9,764 nucleotides of DNA from an uncultured Acetatifactor sp. Lineage in GTDB: Bacteria > Bacillota > Clostridia > Lachnospirales > Lachnospiraceae. The notes under the pieces were generated by a model. The model did no database searches, was not told where the DNA came from, and saw nothing but the letters and a program-made list of their open reading frames with translations. The number at the start of each line of letters is the position of its first letter. Positions within the stretch are counted from its first letter, which is position 1. The stretch is taken from NCBI GenBank assembly GCA_910577185.1, contig CAJTLR010000052.1, forward strand, positions 1 through 9,764. The letters are read 5' to 3'. Below are positions 1-6,558 of the stretch, in pieces. The translations under genes were made by a program, and so were the position numbers.

Positions 1-169
1 GCCCTCCATGGACCCGCCCCGGAAAACTCTGGTGGTTCTCCGTATAGCGGAAGGGTGTCACGACGCTGCCATCTTCCATATTGTAAAACTGTGCCCTTAG
101 TCCTATGGGATTATCCATTCCGCAGATCACGCACATTTTGCTGCTTCTCTGTTTTCCGATTACTTTCAT
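1..169 (-). CDS. PaaI-type hotdog-fold thioesterase, N-terminal part (runs off the window)
   Basis: Only the first 56 codons are present; the gene continues past base 1. The reading is MKVIGKQRSSKMCVICG, then DNPIGLRAQFY (19-29), and it ends in FPGRVHGG (49-56). The Cys-x-x-Cys-Gly plus Asn-Pro-x-Gly-Leu opening and the HGG motif of the central hotdog helix are typical of PaaI-like acyl-CoA thioesterases, which hydrolyse CoA thioesters in the cytoplasm. The start is the ATG at 167-169. A TAA lies in frame three codons upstream, so the only alternative is the ATG at codon 12. The ribosome binding site is weak (GGGTG about 13 bases upstream). The gene follows the HD-domain gene on the same strand after 35 bp and is probably translated from the same message. 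The family call is fairly safe; the substrate is unknown. Confidence 0.8.
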   Translation of the reverse strand, partial: MKVIGKQRSSKMCVICGMDNPIGLRAQFYNMEDGSVVTPFRYTENHQSFPGRVHGG

Positions 170-204
170 CTGTTTTTATGTTCACCCGTATCCTTATCTG
201 TTTT

Positions 205-789
205 TCACATCTTTTGCATCTCTTCCCCGATGCTTTGTTCGCAGGTGCGCATGGCGAGAATGGTCTTTTCCAGAAGTTCGTCCAGTTCCCAGCCCAGCCG
301 CTCCGCACCGGAAATAATGACATCCCTGGAGCACCCCGCGGCAAATCTTTTATCCTTAAATTTTTTCCGCAGACTGCCCAGTTCCATATCCATGACACTT
401 CCGGAAGGACGCATTCTTGCGGCGGCCCCGATCAGCCCCGTCAGCTCGTCGCAGGCAAACAAAATCTTCTCCATCAAATGCAGCGGCTCCAGGTCACTGC
501 ACAGTCCGTATCCGTGACTGCATACAGAATAAATCATGTCTTCCGACACCCCTGCCTCACGCAGCAGTTCCGGCGCCTTCTGACAGTGCTGCTCCGGATA
601 TTGTTCAAAATCGATGTCATGGAGCAGGCCCACAATCCCCCAGTAATCCTCATCCTCCCCATTTCCCGTTTCCCGGGCAAAATAACGCATGACACCTTCC
701 ACAGTCAGCCCGTGCAGAATATGAAAAGGCTCCTTATTGTACTTTTTCAGCAGCTCCAATGCCGCTTCTCTTGTTATACTACTCTTCAA
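205..789 (-). CDS. HD-domain phosphohydrolase family protein
   Basis: This 194-residue soluble protein has the metal-binding set of the HD superfamily: His26, the His57-Asp58 doublet in LLHDIDFEQYPEQH, His92 in CSHGYGL, and Asp114 in FACDELTGLI. HD proteins hydrolyse phosphomonoesters or phosphodiesters of nucleotides and related compounds; nothing visible fixes the substrate here. The start is a TTG (787-789): AGGAGG lies 8 bases upstream, the ATG just before it opens a frame that stops after two codons, and the next in-frame Met is residue 85 of the protein (MIYSV). The gene is 35 bp upstream of the thioesterase gene and 173 bp downstream of the metallophosphoesterase gene, all on one strand. 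The family is well supported and the function is unknown. Confidence 0.85.
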   Translation of the reverse strand: MKSSITREAALELLKKYNKEPFHILHGLTVEGVMRYFARETGNGEDEDYWGIVGLLHDIDFEQYPEQHCQKAPELLREAGVSEDMIYSVCSHGYGLCSDLEPLHLMEKILFACDELTGLIGAAARMRPSGSVMDMELGSLRKKFKDKRFAAGCSRDVIISGAERLGWELDELLEKTILAMRTCEQSIGEEMQKM

Positions 790-840
790 AACATACCCCT
801 CCTGGCTGCTTCCCCGTATTTGTCCCTCTTCTGAAAAAAT

Positions 841-885
841 CCATTACCCCGGAAACTTTCCACCATTTGCCCCGGAAACTCTCCC
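841..885. repeat. Imperfect tandem duplication, 22-23 bp unit
   Basis: Two adjacent copies (841-862 and 863-885) share CCATT, then CCCCGGAAACT (847-857 and 870-880), and differ by a few bases. They lie in the 173-bp gap between the metallophosphoesterase and HD genes. The same gap holds a short GC stem (GCGCC 934-938 with GGCGC 944-948, loop TTTCC) without a T-tract. I see no convincing promoter or terminator in the gap, so transcription may read through it. Confidence 0.6.
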
Positions 886-962
886 GTGTTTCCCTGTCCG
901 CGACTGTATTTGTCCGATTTCCGGTCCGCTTCCGCGCCTTTCCGGCGCTTCCCGTTTACCTG

Positions 963-1586
963 CTACTTGCGGATATGTTCCTGGGGACTTTCGTCCTCAA
1001 AGTCAAAAATCACCCGCTCATAGGCATTGATAATATGCGTATCCATATATTTATCGTAACGTTTATGCTGCCTTCCGTAGCTCATGTGAACATGTCCGTG
1101 AAGAAAATATTTGGGATGATACTTCTCCATCAGCTTCCGGAAGGCCTGAAATCCCTGGTGCGGCAGATCGCGCCCATCGTTCAGCTGATACGCCGGGGAA
1201 TGGGTCACCAGAATATCAAACCCCCGCTTCTTGAAAAGCTGGAATCTTAACTTTTTTACGCGCTTTGCCATTTGTTTTTCCGTGTACTGGTGTTCTCCCG
1301 GCTTATACCGCATGGAACCGCCCAGTCCCAGAATCCGCACACCCTCATGGACGTAAATCTTGTCTTCAATACAGATACAGCCTTCCGGCGGAATTCTTTC
1401 ATATTTATTGTCATGATTGCCGTGCACATACAGAACAGGCGCGGTTGTAAATGTCACCAGAAAAGACAGATATCTCGGATCCAGATCACCGCAGGAAATA
1501 ATCAAGTCGATCCCTTCCAGTTTACTCTTCTCGAAAAAATCCCACAGATATTTTGATTCTTCATCCGCAATTGCCAAAATTCTCAT
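963..1586 (-). CDS. Calcineurin-like metallophosphoesterase
   Basis: The 207-residue protein has the ordered motifs of the calcineurin-like phosphoesterase fold: GDLD (33-36), GNHD (56-59), THSP (128-131) and GHVH (164-167). These supply the di-metal centre that hydrolyses phosphate mono- or diesters in the cytoplasm. The first motif, normally Asp-x-His, reads Asp8-Glu-Glu10, so a Glu stands where a metal-binding His is expected. It starts at the ATG at 1584-1586 with AAAGG about 7 bases upstream. It lies 49 bp downstream of the BMP-domain gene on the same strand with no terminator between them, which suggests co-transcription. The length fits small single-domain members. The fold is secure; the substrate is unknown. 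Confidence 0.88.
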   Translation of the reverse strand: MRILAIADEESKYLWDFFEKSKLEGIDLIISCGDLDPRYLSFLVTFTTAPVLYVHGNHDNKYERIPPEGCICIEDKIYVHEGVRILGLGGSMRYKPGEHQYTEKQMAKRVKKLRFQLFKKRGFDILVTHSPAYQLNDGRDLPHQGFQAFRKLMEKYHPKYFLHGHVHMSYGRQHKRYDKYMDTHIINAYERVIFDFEDESPQEHIRK

Positions 1587-1635
1587 ATAAAAACCTTTCT
1601 TCTTCTGGTGAAATACTGCTTTTTACGACACACGG

Positions 1636-3537
1636 TCAGTTTTTTACACCCTGCTGCTTAATCACGGGTTCTGCCTGTGATTTCAGCTCTTCTTTCTCAG
1701 GTATGGAACCGATGACATTTTCTGCCAGCCAGTCCATGGTCATAATCTCCTCCGGCAGCAGACTGCGCTCCGGATCTTCCTGCACCAGGCCCGTCTGGGA
1801 ATAAAGCACACCGGAAAACGGATTAAACTTCTCCGAACTGATGGTGCCTTTCAGCAGTTCCACCAGACGCCGGGTGCCAATGGGCAGCTGCCTGGAACAT
1901 GCCACATCAATGACTCCCGCCGACATTCCCCACCAGTAATTGATGGCCTTGGTGGAAGAAGAATCGTCATCATATTTCCAGGTTCCGTCCACTATGGTGC
2001 GGAGCAGCTGTTCATAAAACTTTCCCCAGTGGTATAACGGCATGGCCAGGTTTCTGGGACGGTCGCCATCCACATGGTAAATGCCGAAGAACCGGGTGCC
2101 TTCCTCAGGAATCACCATATCCCTGCCCGAAATACACGCAGGATTGATCTCCCTTATTTTTTCCTCTATATCCACCTCTTTCTTTGTAGACCATTCCAGA
2201 TAAACCTTCGCCCTGGGATTGATCATCTTTGCCCCCAGTGCAAAGGCATTGATATTTGCAATGGAGCCAAAGATAGGATAGTCTGCCACATAGGCAAGCT
2301 TATTATTCTCTGCCATGGCTCCGGCAATGGCTCCCATGAGAAACTTCGCCTCGTGCATCCGTGAATAGTATGTACGGATATACCGATGGGAAGTATTCAG
2401 GGAACAGTTTAAAATACGCACATCAGGATTTGCGATAGCTGCCTTCACACTGGCCTGCACAAAGGGGGGCGTGGTGGTAAAAATCAGGTTGCATCCCTCG
2501 TCTATGGCATCCTGTATCAGGGAATCCACATTTTCCTCTGTCCCGTTCTCATAGCACACCGTGTTCAGTTCATCCGGGAATGTCTGTTCCAGGTAAAGCC
2601 GGCCCAGTTCGTGGGCATAAGTCCAGGCGGAAGTTCCCGGCGTCTTCTCATAGATGAACGCCGCCTTCACCCTGGGGGAACTTAAGGGAATCAGCATACT
2701 CAGCAAAGGTTTTTTCTCATGGCTGGGCTTCATCTTCAGTTCAATGTCCCCTTCTTCCTGAAGCAGCTCAAATTCTTCCCAGCTTTTCGCAATCAGCGCC
2801 CGCAGCTCATTGGTAGTCTTCTGGTCAACAGCGTCATATCCGTGCAGGGAAATAAATGCCAGAAATGCGTCTCCCACGGTAATCTTCAGCCGGTTTCCGC
2901 CCTTTGCCTCATATTCGGATGAAAAACGGGTATACAAGGCGCTGAATTTCAGCAGTTCATCCTCCGTCCAGACCTCCCCCGGCGCCTTGCCCACAGTCTC
3001 CTGCAGATCCGCAAAGCTCCCTTCCCGGGAAAACCAGATATAATTGATGGGAGCTGCCTGGTAGAACTCCATAAATTCATAATAAATTTTATTTTCCTTT
3101 TCCTCGCTGCGCTTGGGCACAATACGGGTCACATTCCCGGGTATGGAAACTGCCCCGAAATATTTCATTACGCTGACACGTTTGTTTCCCTCTTCCACAT
3201 AGAATTTGTTCATGTATTCATAAACCTTGATGGGATCCCGGATTCCCTCATCCTTCTGGCTCTCGCTCAGGTTCATCCACTTCATGGCAAATTCCGTATC
3301 TTCCCTGAGGATGGGCATGAAATTCCCCGCAAAAGAGCTGCTTCTTCCCACTGTCTTCGTCCCCAGGATCTGCGCTATGGGAACCTGTACCATTCCCAGC
3401 GGTACCTCATGATAACTGCCTTTCTCCGGCATAAAATCATCCAGCACAAGCAAAGTCGGCTTCTCGCCCTTCAGCATCCTTGTCTGGTAATCCTTTTTTC
3501 CGGCTTTGTATGCTTTCAAATAATCTTCTTTTCCCAT
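1636..3537 (-). CDS. Cytoplasmic BMP (PnrA/Med-like) domain protein with ParB-like N-terminal region
   Basis: This protein of 633 residues has two parts. Residues 101-137 (DPIKVYEYMNKFYVEEGNKR, then VSVMKYFGAVSIPG) resemble the ParB-like core, in which a Gly-Asn/His-x-Arg loop follows two strands. Residues 288 to about 580 resemble the basic membrane protein family: VKAAFIYEKTPGTSAWTYAH at the first strand, GCNLIFTTTPPF (348-359), ISGRDMVIPEEG (469-480) and HWGKFYEQLL (503-512). BMP proteins normally are exported lipoproteins that bind nucleosides for ABC importers. This one has no signal peptide or lipobox Cys, and no permease or ATPase gene is adjacent, so a cytoplasmic sensing or regulatory role is more likely; Bacillus Med is a BMP-like regulator. 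I chose the ATG at 3535-3537 because GGAGG lies 5 bases upstream. The ATG at 3549, four codons earlier, is also possible. A longer reading would run into the glgD terminator. Confidence 0.78.
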   Translation of the reverse strand: MGKEDYLKAYKAGKKDYQTRMLKGEKPTLLVLDDFMPEKGSYHEVPLGMVQVPIAQILGTKTVGRSSSFAGNFMPILREDTEFAMKWMNLSESQKDEGIRDPIKVYEYMNKFYVEEGNKRVSVMKYFGAVSIPGNVTRIVPKRSEEKENKIYYEFMEFYQAAPINYIWFSREGSFADLQETVGKAPGEVWTEDELLKFSALYTRFSSEYEAKGGNRLKITVGDAFLAFISLHGYDAVDQKTTNELRALIAKSWEEFELLQEEGDIELKMKPSHEKKPLLSMLIPLSSPRVKAAFIYEKTPGTSAWTYAHELGRLYLEQTFPDELNTVCYENGTEENVDSLIQDAIDEGCNLIFTTTPPFVQASVKAAIANPDVRILNCSLNTSHRYIRTYYSRMHEAKFLMGAIAGAMAENNKLAYVADYPIFGSIANINAFALGAKMINPRAKVYLEWSTKKEVDIEEKIREINPACISGRDMVIPEEGTRFFGIYHVDGDRPRNLAMPLYHWGKFYEQLLRTIVDGTWKYDDDSSSTKAINYWWGMSAGVIDVACSRQLPIGTRRLVELLKGTISSEKFNPFSGVLYSQTGLVQEDPERSLLPEEIMTMDWLAENVIGSIPEKEELKSQAEPVIKQQGVKN

Positions 3538-3625
3538 AATGTCCTCCATTCCGGCTCCGTCATGCCTCTTGTTTTTGTACACTGCGCCGGCTCCTGACCT
3601 ATGATATGTCCATTTCTCCAATATT

Positions 3626-3654
3626 ATTATATGAAAGTACGGCTGGAAATGCAA
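3626..3654 (-). promoter_or_regulatory. Probable sigma-A promoter of the BMP-domain gene
   Basis: On the minus strand a perfect TATAAT (-10, plus-strand 3626-3631) is preceded after 17 bp by TTGCAT (3649-3654), a weak -35. It lies between the glgD terminator and the BMP-gene start, about 89 bp upstream of the chosen ATG. Confidence 0.6.
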
Positions 3655-3656
3655 GG

Positions 3657-3690
3657 AAAAAAAGAATCCGGCTGGAAAACCGGATTCTTT
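3657..3690 (-). terminator. Intrinsic terminator of the glgC-glgD operon
   Basis: An 11-bp perfect stem (3661-3671 with 3680-3690) and an 8-base loop are followed on the minus strand by seven T residues (plus-strand A 3657-3663, partly within the stem). It lies 128 bp beyond the glgD stop and just upstream of the BMP-gene promoter, so it separates the two transcription units. Confidence 0.88.
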
Positions 3691-3693
3691 TAT

Positions 3694-3717
3694 CGGTTCA
3701 GACAAGACGCTGAACCG
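3694..3717 (-). other. Hairpin preceding the glgD terminator
   Basis: CGGTTCAG (3694-3701) pairs perfectly with CTGAACCG (3710-3717) around an 8-base loop. On the minus strand this 8-bp stem lies 3 bases upstream of the terminator hairpin, so the message ends in two tandem stems. It has no T-tract of its own. It also overlaps the TGA that closes the open frame after the glgD stop. Confidence 0.6.
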
Positions 3718-3817
3718 TTACGGATTCTTTCTGTCCTTCCGCGTATTTTCTGATCTGTTCCTCATCTGGCACTGTATTCCCGCTGTCCCCTGCAGCCGGC
3801 CCCGCACCGGAACCGGA
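3698..3817 (-). other. Open frame continuing glgD past its TAG stop (39 codons, then TGA)
   Basis: Directly after the glgD TAG (3818-3820) the same frame remains open for 39 codons to a TGA at 3698-3700. It would read SGSGAGPAAGDSGNTVPDEE followed by QIRKYAEGQKESVTVQRLV: a Gly/Ala/Ser-rich linker, then a charged, helix-like tail. Codon choice resembles the local genes. It could be chance, a remnant of a longer GlgD cut by a nonsense change, or a readthrough tail. No start codon with a ribosome binding site suggests an independent gene. GlgD homologues normally end near the TAG, as far as I can recall the family. Confidence 0.35.
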
Positions 3818-4960
3818 CTACACCACCTGGAACTTGTCAATGTAAACCGGGAAGGTGCCCGTACCCTTCATTTCCTTCCCCGCGGTGATGGTCACGTTCT
3901 TATCCATGATAAGATATTCCACGTCCGCGCCGGCTTCCACCACGGTGTCCTGCATCAGAATACAGTTCTTGACTTTTGCGCCCTTGGCAATCCGCACGCC
4001 ACGGAAGAGGATGCTGTTCTCCACCTCGCCCTCGATGATACAGCCGTCTGCCACCATAACATTCTGGACCTTTGCCCCCTCAATGTACCTGGTAGGATTG
4101 TCGTCACGGATTTTGGTGTAAATCTGAGGTCCTGAGAACAATGCATCCAGATTGTAGTCATCCAGAAGCTTCATATTCTCGTCGAAATAGCTCTTCATGT
4201 CACAGATACGCGCCACATATCCTTCATATTTGTATGCCTGCACATTCATCTTATTCAGACGGGGCAGCAGCACGTCGCGCTCAAAGTACTCCTGGCCGCG
4301 GACAGAAGCGGTGTTGATCAGGTCAATCAGCATTTCCCTCTCTGCCACAAACATATTCATGGAGAAATTCTGTACGCCTTTGTCCTTGGCATTGACATAA
4401 ATCTTCGTGATTCTGCCGTTCTCAATATCAAAAGTATAATAATATCCCAGGTCATTTGCCTGCATTTTCAGAAAACTCTCCGGCAGCACCTGCTCGTTGT
4501 ACGCGATGGTCACATCCGCGCCGCTCTCGATATGGTGGCGGATCATATCATTGAAGTCAAAATTCACCACAATATTGGTGTCCGTGATCACCACATATTT
4601 TTCCTTTTCATCCCGCAGGAAATCCAGAATGTTGGCCAGCGCGCCCACACGGCCCGTATAAGGCTTGGCGCTCTTCTCCATAAAAGGAGGGAAAATATGC
4701 AGTCCGCCGTTTTTGCGGACCAGATCCCACTCACGGCCGGAATCCAGATGGTCCATCAGGGAGTGGTAATTGTTATTCACCATGACGGAAATATTGTCAA
4801 TATCACAATGAGTCATGCTGGACAAAATAAAGTCAATGAGACGGTAACGGCTGGCAAAAGGAATGGAAGCCATCAAACGCACATTCACCAGATCCGGTAC
4901 CAATGCATCATAACTGTTCGGGAATATAATACCCAGTGCACTTGTATTAGAATTTACCAT
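3818..4960 (-). CDS. glgD: GlgD, non-catalytic/regulatory subunit of ADP-glucose pyrophosphorylase
   Basis: The 380-residue protein keeps the GlgC layout: a nucleotidyltransferase-like half (to about 250) and a left-handed beta-helix C-terminal part (about 285-365, ISILFRG-like hexapeptides such as VENSILFRGVRIAKGAKVKN). The glycine-rich nucleotide-binding loop is absent: where GlgC has LLAGGQGSRL, this has LGIIFPNSYDALVP (9-22). The catalytic SGD is replaced by ITDTN (125-129). It keeps RYRLIDFILSSM (38-49) and DNPTRYIEGAKV. In Firmicutes GlgD pairs with GlgC and raises the activity of the mixed enzyme, although it is inactive alone. It starts at ATG 4958-4960, overlapping the glgC end by 7 bp with a modest ribosome binding site, so translation is probably coupled. 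The identification is firm. Confidence 0.95.
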   Translation of the reverse strand: MVNSNTSALGIIFPNSYDALVPDLVNVRLMASIPFASRYRLIDFILSSMTHCDIDNISVMVNNNYHSLMDHLDSGREWDLVRKNGGLHIFPPFMEKSAKPYTGRVGALANILDFLRDEKEKYVVITDTNIVVNFDFNDMIRHHIESGADVTIAYNEQVLPESFLKMQANDLGYYYTFDIENGRITKIYVNAKDKGVQNFSMNMFVAEREMLIDLINTASVRGQEYFERDVLLPRLNKMNVQAYKYEGYVARICDMKSYFDENMKLLDDYNLDALFSGPQIYTKIRDDNPTRYIEGAKVQNVMVADGCIIEGEVENSILFRGVRIAKGAKVKNCILMQDTVVEAGADVEYLIMDKNVTITAGKEMKGTGTFPVYIDKFQVV

Positions 4961-6162
4961 TCTTCTTCACCGCCTTCTACATTATTTTTTACCATGGCAT
5001 TGGGACCAATCTTGGCGTTATCCCCGATGGTCACACCTGCACCCACAGTTGCCACACCGTTCTCTGTCTCCGTGGGCATGGAGCCGACTACCGCATTCTC
5101 CCCTATGGTAACGTTTTCTGCCACGATACAATGTTTCACGGTGGCACCCGACTTGATCACGGTACCGCCCATAACCACTGCGTCCTCGATCACGGCTCCC
5201 TTCTCCACCTTTACACCCGAGAACAGAATGGAATGCTTTACCGTACCCTTGATCCGGCATCCATCCGTGATCATGGAATTCTCCACCACGGCGCCGGAGC
5301 TGATCTTATGTCCGGTCATACCACTGTTGCGGCTGTAGATTTTCCAGTCCTCGTCAAACAGGTTGATTCCGCTGTGCTCCGGATCCAGAATCTCCATATT
5401 TGCCTCCCAGAGGGAAGAAATGGTTCCCACATCCTTCCAATATCCATTGAAATGATATGCGTACATCCTGCGGTTATCCTTCAGCAGATTGGGGATGATA
5501 TTGTTGCCGAAATCATTCTCCGAATTGGGGTCTGCCTCGTCCTCCTCCAGATACTTTCTCAGGATATCCCAGTTAAAAATGTAAATACCCATGGAAGCCA
5601 GGTTGGACTTCGGGTTCTTGGGTTTCTCCTGGAACTCCGTGATCCTGTCATCCTTGTCAGCCACCATCAGGCCGAAGCGGGATGCCTCCTCCCAGGGAAC
5701 TTCCATGACCGCCACACTGAACTCTGCGTTTTTCTCTTTATGGAATTTCAGGAAATCACTGTAATCCTGCTTACAGATCTGGTCACCGGAAAGAATAATG
5801 ACATATTGGGGATCATAGCGCTCAATAAAAGAGATATTCTGGTAAATAGCATTTGCCGTCCCTTTATACCAGTCCGATCCGCTTGCCTTCTGGTAAGGCG
5901 GCAGAACATGTACGCCCCCATAGAGACGGTCCAGATCCCACGGCTGTCCGTTTCCTATGTACTCATTCAGCACCAGCGGCTGATACTGGGTCAGAATGCC
6001 CACTGTGTCAATCCCCGAATTTACACAGTTTGACAGCGGGAAGTCGATAATACGGTATTTCCCGCCAAATGGAACTGCCGGTTTCGCAAGCTTCTCTGTC
6101 AAGGCATACAGGCGGGAGCCTTGTCCGCCGGCGAGAAGCATTGCTATCATTTCTTTTGCCAT
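4954..6162 (-). CDS. glgC: GlgC, glucose-1-phosphate adenylyltransferase (catalytic subunit)
   Basis: GlgC makes ADP-glucose and pyrophosphate from ATP and glucose-1-phosphate, the committed step of bacterial glycogen synthesis. The 402 residues show the full set of motifs: LLAGGQGSRL (9-18), KPAVPFGGKYRIIDFPLSNC (27-46), WYKGTANAIYQN (98-109), the catalytic Asp127 in LSGDQICKQDY (124-134), EFQEKP (176-181), and a C-terminal hexapeptide-repeat beta-helix from about 290 (for example VENSMITDGCRIKGTV). Within the Asp127 motif the usual His and Tyr (GDHIYK) are Gln and Cys. The start is the ATG at 6160-6162, with AGGAGG about 8 bases upstream; this gives MAKEMIAMLLAGG, the normal family start, while the longer in-frame reading lacks such a site. 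It is the first gene of the glgC-glgD operon. Confidence 0.96.
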   Translation of the reverse strand: MAKEMIAMLLAGGQGSRLYALTEKLAKPAVPFGGKYRIIDFPLSNCVNSGIDTVGILTQYQPLVLNEYIGNGQPWDLDRLYGGVHVLPPYQKASGSDWYKGTANAIYQNISFIERYDPQYVIILSGDQICKQDYSDFLKFHKEKNAEFSVAVMEVPWEEASRFGLMVADKDDRITEFQEKPKNPKSNLASMGIYIFNWDILRKYLEEDEADPNSENDFGNNIIPNLLKDNRRMYAYHFNGYWKDVGTISSLWEANMEILDPEHSGINLFDEDWKIYSRNSGMTGHKISSGAVVENSMITDGCRIKGTVKHSILFSGVKVEKGAVIEDAVVMGGTVIKSGATVKHCIVAENVTIGENAVVGSMPTETENGVATVGAGVTIGDNAKIGPNAMVKNNVEGGEEEW

Positions 6163-6180
6163 ATGATACCCTCCTAATTT

Positions 6181-6227
6181 AGTCCAATCCGGGCAAAAAT
6201 CCATAATCGGCATTTTATGGCCGGACT
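6181..6227 (-). other. Hairpin in the glgC leader
   Basis: CCATAA (6201-6206) pairs with TTATGG (6215-6220), and AGTCC (6181-6185) with GGACT (6223-6227), giving a two-part stem with internal asymmetry that ends 10 bases upstream of the glgC ribosome binding site. It has no T-tract in either direction. It may affect access to the leader, or mean nothing. Confidence 0.35.
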
Positions 6228-6247
6228 TATTTTATTTCTTCATATAG

Positions 6248-6253
6248 ATTATA
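6248..6253 (-). promoter_or_regulatory. Possible -10 box of the glgC-glgD operon
   Basis: The minus strand reads TATAAT here, about 86 bases upstream of the glgC start, but no good -35 lies 16-18 bp further up. A second option 22 bases upstream is TATGAT preceded after 17 bp by TTTAAA. The promoter must be in this region; the exact boxes are uncertain. Apart from these, the stretch 6254-6422 holds only the small repeat noted below. Confidence 0.35.
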
Positions 6254-6381
6254 CAACAAATCCCGGGAAAATCATAGGCTTTCTTGTCATATTTTTAAAG
6301 ATTATTACAAATCCGGTTACGATTCCTTCCATTTATAGTAACATAATGCACAGAAACCGCGCTTCCTGCAATTTCCGCATG

Positions 6382-6399
6382 GCTGTCAACGCTGTCAAC
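6382..6399. repeat. Tandem 9-bp repeat, GCTGTCAAC twice
   Basis: Two perfect adjacent copies (6382-6390, 6391-6399). On the minus strand each contains TTGACA, a -35 consensus, but I find no -10 at a suitable distance towards glgC. It lies in the divergent intergenic region between glgC and the spore protein gene, so it could be a binding site. Confidence 0.5.
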
Positions 6400-6422
6400 T
6401 ACTTTTTTCCCCAAAAGTTTCC

Positions 6423-6452
6423 AACATATTTTCTTTTTCCCAGGTCATACTA
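6423..6452 (+). promoter_or_regulatory. Candidate sigma-G (forespore) promoter of the spore protein gene
   Basis: CATACTA (6446-6452) equals the -10 consensus known for Bacillus sigma-G promoters. After a 17-bp spacer upstream lies AACATA (6423-6428), a partial match to the sigma-G -35 (TGMATA). Sigma-G drives alpha/beta-type SASP genes in the forespore, so the match makes sense with the gene 107 bp downstream. Confidence 0.6.
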
Positions 6453-6457
6453 AGACC

Positions 6458-6527
6458 AAGATAAGTTGCAGCAAACACTTAGACTGAATCTTCAGGATGA
6501 GTGCGGGCAGCGCTTATCTTGAAGATA
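6458..6527 (+). other. Leader of the spore protein gene with competing stems
   Basis: AAGATAAG (6458-6465) can pair with CTTATCTT (6513-6520). ATCTTCA (6488-6494) can pair with TGAAGAT (6520-6526). A local TATCT/AGATA stem (6515-6519 with 6523-6527) competes with both. The first two pairings interlock in pseudoknot order. The leader ends 17 bases before the GGAGG of the downstream gene. I do not recognise a known riboswitch class. Confidence 0.4.
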
Positions 6528-6558
6528 GATAAACATGATTTTATGGAGGTGAAAAGAA

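Noticed and set aside
55..834. 259-codon plus-strand frame opposite the HD gene
   Set aside because: It is the antisense shadow of the HD and thioesterase genes, low in plausible motifs and without a ribosome binding site.
3538..3705. Longer N-terminus for the BMP-domain protein, starting at 3705
   Set aside because: It would begin inside the 3' end of the glgC-glgD unit, translate the terminator hairpin and the promoter, and lacks a suitable ribosome binding site. The ATG at 3537 has GGAGG at the right distance.
6163..6213. Longer GlgC start at 6213
   Set aside because: The added residues are not like the family N-terminus, and the ATG at 6162 has a strong ribosome binding site.
6217..6453. 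78-codon plus-strand frame in the glgC/SASP intergenic region
   Set aside because: It has no ribosome binding site and no family resemblance, and it covers the probable glgC and SASP promoters.
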